Assembly: GCA_003157315.1 (NCBI GenBank)
Contig: PMJE01000339.1
Coordinates: 14,954 to 23,042 of the forward strand
Source of the DNA: Myxococcales bacterium
Lineage (GTDB): Bacteria > Myxococcota > Polyangia > Fen-1088
Direction: 5' to 3'
Length of the DNA stretch: 8,089 nt
Part shown: piece by piece, positions 5,668 to 8,089 of the stretch
Position numbering within the stretch: position 1 is the stretch's first letter
How the letters are laid out: each line of letters opens with the position of its first letter
Position numbers and translations under genes: made by a program
Notes under the pieces: generated by a model
The model's database searches: none
What the model was told of the DNA's origin: nothing
What the model saw: only the letters and a program-made list of their open reading frames with translations

Positions 5668-8089
5668 ATGAACAACGATTTTTCCACCGCACTTGCGACG
5701 CTGAGATCGGATCCAGAAGACGGCCAGGCGCTGGCGCTGCTCACCGGACTGCAACCAGGCGATGCGACCGCAGCCGAGCGCGATGCCGTTCAGGTGGCGC
5801 TGGCTGCCGAACGGGCCTGGCACACTGACCGAGAGAATGTCGAGCCTTGCCTGCGCCTGCTCGACCTCGAGGTGGCTTGGGCGCAAGACCCGATTCGCCG
5901 CGCGACCCTGTTCGTGGAGAAGGCGCGCCTGCTCCACCGTGAGATGTGTCAGTGGGAACCGGCCCATGCGTGTGTGAACGAGGCGTTGGAGATTGCGCGC
6001 AACCACCCGGCGGCGGTCGAGTTCAGGCGGGTGCTCGAGGATGAGGAGGGCGGCTGGCAGGAGCGGGCAGACGCGCTGGTAAGGCAGGCGAACGAGGCGG
6101 GCGACAGCCCGGCCGCGGCTCCCTTGTTGGCCGCAGCCGGCGAGCTGTATTTGCGCTACCGCCCGCTGACCGATGAAGGCGAAGCCTTCTTGCGCAAGAG
6201 TTTCGCCCTCGATACACACCAGCGCCGCGCCGACGTTTTGCTGGAACGTTTGTTGCGCAGGGCTGGCCGCAGCGACCAGTTGGCTGAGCACCTCCAGCGG
6301 CGCATCGAGGCCGCAGGCAGCCCCCAGGACCTTGCCGCAGCCCGAGCGGCGGCAGGACGCTTGGCCGAGCAGATGAACCGCAGCGACCAGGCGCTCGCGC
6401 ACTACCGCGAGGCACTGGTCGCTTCTCCCGGACTCGAACGCGCGCTTCACGGCGTGGCGCGCATCCTGACCGCACGTGAGAACTGGGCCGAGCTGGTGAC
6501 TGTCTACGAAGAGGCGCTGCGCACCGCCAAGCGCGGTGTAGCCGAGGGGCCCATCCTGGTCGCCTTGGGCACTCTGTACTGGAAACGCCTGGGTCAGATC
6601 GCCCAAGCCGAGGCGTGCTTCCGCCGGGCGCGCAAGACCGTGCCCGCGGTCGCGCCCATGCTCGACTTCTATCGCGAATACCACCTGTCGCGCGACGAGA
6701 TCCCCCAGTTGTTCGCGCTCCTGGGCCAGGCGCAGAAGGCTGAAGCCGACCCCGAAGCGCGCGTGCGCTACGGCATTGAGATGGCCGAACTGGCCGAGCG
6801 CCGGCCGCAGCTGTTGGAAAAAGCCGTCGACGCCTGGAAGGCACTCCGGCGCCTCAAGCCGGGGTTGCCCGAGGCGGTGACCGCCTTGCGCCGCCTGTAC
6901 ACCAAGACCGAGAAGTGGAACGCGCTGCTCGAGTTGCTCAAGGAGCGCTGCGAATCGCTGCCGTCCGAGGCGGTGGACGAGAAAGTCGCGCTCTACTTGG
7001 AGATGATCCCCATCTACCGCGACCACCTCAAGCTGGACGTGATGGTGGTCAACACACACGTGGCCATTCTTGGCTTGCGCCCCGACCATCCCGCGGCGCT
7101 CGCGGCGCTGGCTGAGCGCTACCAAGCCCAGGGACGTTGGGGCGATCTGGCGACTATCTTGACCCGCCAGGCGCAGGCGAGCTCGGAACCTGCCGAGAAG
7201 GTGGCGCTGTACCACCGCGTGGCGCAGCTGTGGATGGACAAGTTCAACAACCACCACAACGCGGTGGCGGCGCTGGAAAGAATACTCGAGCTGGTTCCGA
7301 GCGAGGAGAAGGCGCGGGCCACTTTGCGTGAGATCCACATTCGCTCACGCTCCTGGCGCGCGCTGCTGGATTTTCTGCGCCGTGAACTGCCTCTGCTCGA
7401 CCCAGGTGCCCAGCAGGCTCGGCTGGCCGAGATGGCCGTCTTGGCGGCCGATCGCCTGGCCGACCTGCGCCTGGCCATCGGTCTGTGGAACGAGGTGCTG
7501 CAAAGTGCGCCGCACGATCGTGACGCAGCTGTGGCGTTGTCGGTCCTCTACGAACGTGAGAAGCGGTGGCCCGCCTTGGCGGAGATTCTTGCGCGCCTGG
7601 CCGAGTCAGCCGGCGGGGAGTCGACGCCCGAAGGCTGCACTCTCTTGGAAAAGCGCGGCCTCATCTTGTTCGAGAAGCTAGCCGCGCCGGCTGCCGCGGT
7701 CGATGTGCTCTCGCGCGTGCGGCGCGGCCAGAGCGAGAACCCTCGGGTGCTGCGCGCTTTGCGCGACGCCTACACCGAGATGGGCGATTTCGAATCGCTG
7801 GAGGCACTCTATTCGGCTCGGGGCGCCTGGGAAGAGCTATGTGACGTGTTCTCGCAGGTGGCGGAACGCACCACCGACATGGCCGTGCGTGTTCGCCTGC
7901 TCGGTCGAGTTGCTGAAGTGGCCCGGGACAAGCTCAACCAGCCCGAGCGTGTACTCAAGGCCTATGAGGGAATCTTGGCCACCGACCCGGAAAACCGGAC
8001 GGTGGCGCGGGCCGCGGCTGAATTGTACGAGGCGACCGAACGCTGGGGCCGCCTGGTGGCGACCTACGAGATCCTGCTCGGTCCCGAGT
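5668..8089 (+). CDS. Large TPR-repeat solenoid protein (3' end outside window)
   Basis: The frame is open from the ATG at 5668 to the right edge: 807 codons without a stop. There is no signal peptide or membrane segment, so the protein is probably cytoplasmic. After a 38-residue N-terminal segment, it consists of helical tetratricopeptide-type repeats, a fold that mediates protein-protein contacts. The repeats fall into a super-unit of about 72 residues starting near 39, 114, 185, 257, 329, 401, 475, 548, 618, 692 and 777. Typical units begin with a helix containing RW or an equivalent aromatic followed by LxxxL (for example RWGDLATIL), then ALYxRxAxL-like helix, then a TPR-like AVAALERILELVPSEE helix ending in Pro-x-x. 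Such long TPR proteins are common in myxobacteria, but I do not recognise a specific named family or partner. Codon use is strongly GC-biased with no in-frame TTA, CTA or TCA up to 7338. The C-terminus, which might carry another domain, lies outside the window. Confidence 0.9.
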   Translation, partial: MNNDFSTALATLRSDPEDGQALALLTGLQPGDATAAERDAVQVALAAERAWHTDRENVEPCLRLLDLEVAWAQDPIRRATLFVEKARLLHREMCQWEPAHACVNEALEIARNHPAAVEFRRVLEDEEGGWQERADALVRQANEAGDSPAAAPLLAAAGELYLRYRPLTDEGEAFLRKSFALDTHQRRADVLLERLLRRAGRSDQLAEHLQRRIEAAGSPQDLAAARAAAGRLAEQMNRSDQALAHYREALVASPGLERALHGVARILTARENWAELVTVYEEALRTAKRGVAEGPILVALGTLYWKRLGQIAQAEACFRRARKTVPAVAPMLDFYREYHLSRDEIPQLFALLGQAQKAEADPEARVRYGIEMAELAERRPQLLEKAVDAWKALRRLKPGLPEAVTALRRLYTKTEKWNALLELLKERCESLPSEAVDEKVALYLEMIPIYRDHLKLDVMVVNTHVAILGLRPDHPAALAALAERYQAQGRWGDLATILTRQAQASSEPAEKVALYHRVAQLWMDKFNNHHNAVAALERILELVPSEEKARATLREIHIRSRSWRALLDFLRRELPLLDPGAQQARLAEMAVLAADRLADLRLAIGLWNEVLQSAPHDRDAAVALSVLYEREKRWPALAEILARLAESAGGESTPEGCTLLEKRGLILFEKLAAPAAAVDVLSRVRRGQSENPRVLRALRDAYTEMGDFESLEALYSARGAWEELCDVFSQVAERTTDMAVRVRLLGRVAEVARDKLNQPERVLKAYEGILATDPENRTVARAAAELYEATERWGRLVATYEILLGPE

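Noticed and set aside
5527..7338. 603-residue open frame on the minus strand, antisense to the TPR gene
   Set aside because: It is in exact codon register with the plus-strand gene, so a stop would require TTA, CTA or TCA in the sense frame, which this GC-rich gene does not use there. Its translation has no recognisable domain, while the sense frame gives clear TPR repeats.

Overview
The window looks like chromosomal DNA from a GC-rich deltaproteobacterium-type organism, most likely a myxobacterium (Myxococcota). This is an inference from the strongly GC-biased third codon positions, two lipoproteins with no recognisable enzyme domain, one of them a PKD/Ig-like repeat lipoprotein behind a long Asp/Gly-rich linker, and a very large cytoplasmic TPR protein. 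I see no IS element, tRNA, rRNA, CRISPR array, integrase or defence gene.

Layout, left to right. (1) Positions 1-1747, minus strand: the N-terminal 582 codons of purL, the large single-chain phosphoribosylformylglycinamidine synthase of purine synthesis; the rest lies outside the window. (2) Positions 1748-1889: a 142-bp divergent control region with a spaced 8-bp inverted repeat on the purL side and a near-consensus sigma-70 promoter on the other. That promoter lies so close to the next start codon that the mRNA should be almost leaderless. (3) Positions 1890-4397, plus strand: an 835-residue exported lipoprotein with an acidic linker, two PKD-like domains, three SbsA/Big_5-type Ig-like domains and a C-terminal MAM-like jelly roll. 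(4) Positions 4405-5397, minus strand: a 330-residue lipoprotein of unknown function with a clear Shine-Dalgarno sequence, converging on the previous gene with 7 bp between stop codons. (5) Positions 5398-5667: a 270-bp divergent intergenic region. (6) Positions 5668 to the window end, plus strand: the first 807 codons of a TPR-type solenoid protein built from a regular super-repeat of about 72 residues.

Only purL has a firm biochemical role. The two lipoproteins are probably envelope or surface proteins, and the TPR protein is probably a cytoplasmic scaffold. The gene orientations (minus, plus, minus, plus) mean that no two adjacent genes form an operon here, so there is no sequence evidence that the four products work together. 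I did not find a convincing new multi-gene system. The points most worth checking are the predicted leaderless lipoprotein mRNA, the 72-residue TPR super-repeat, the purL-side inverted repeat, and the uncharacterised lipoprotein.
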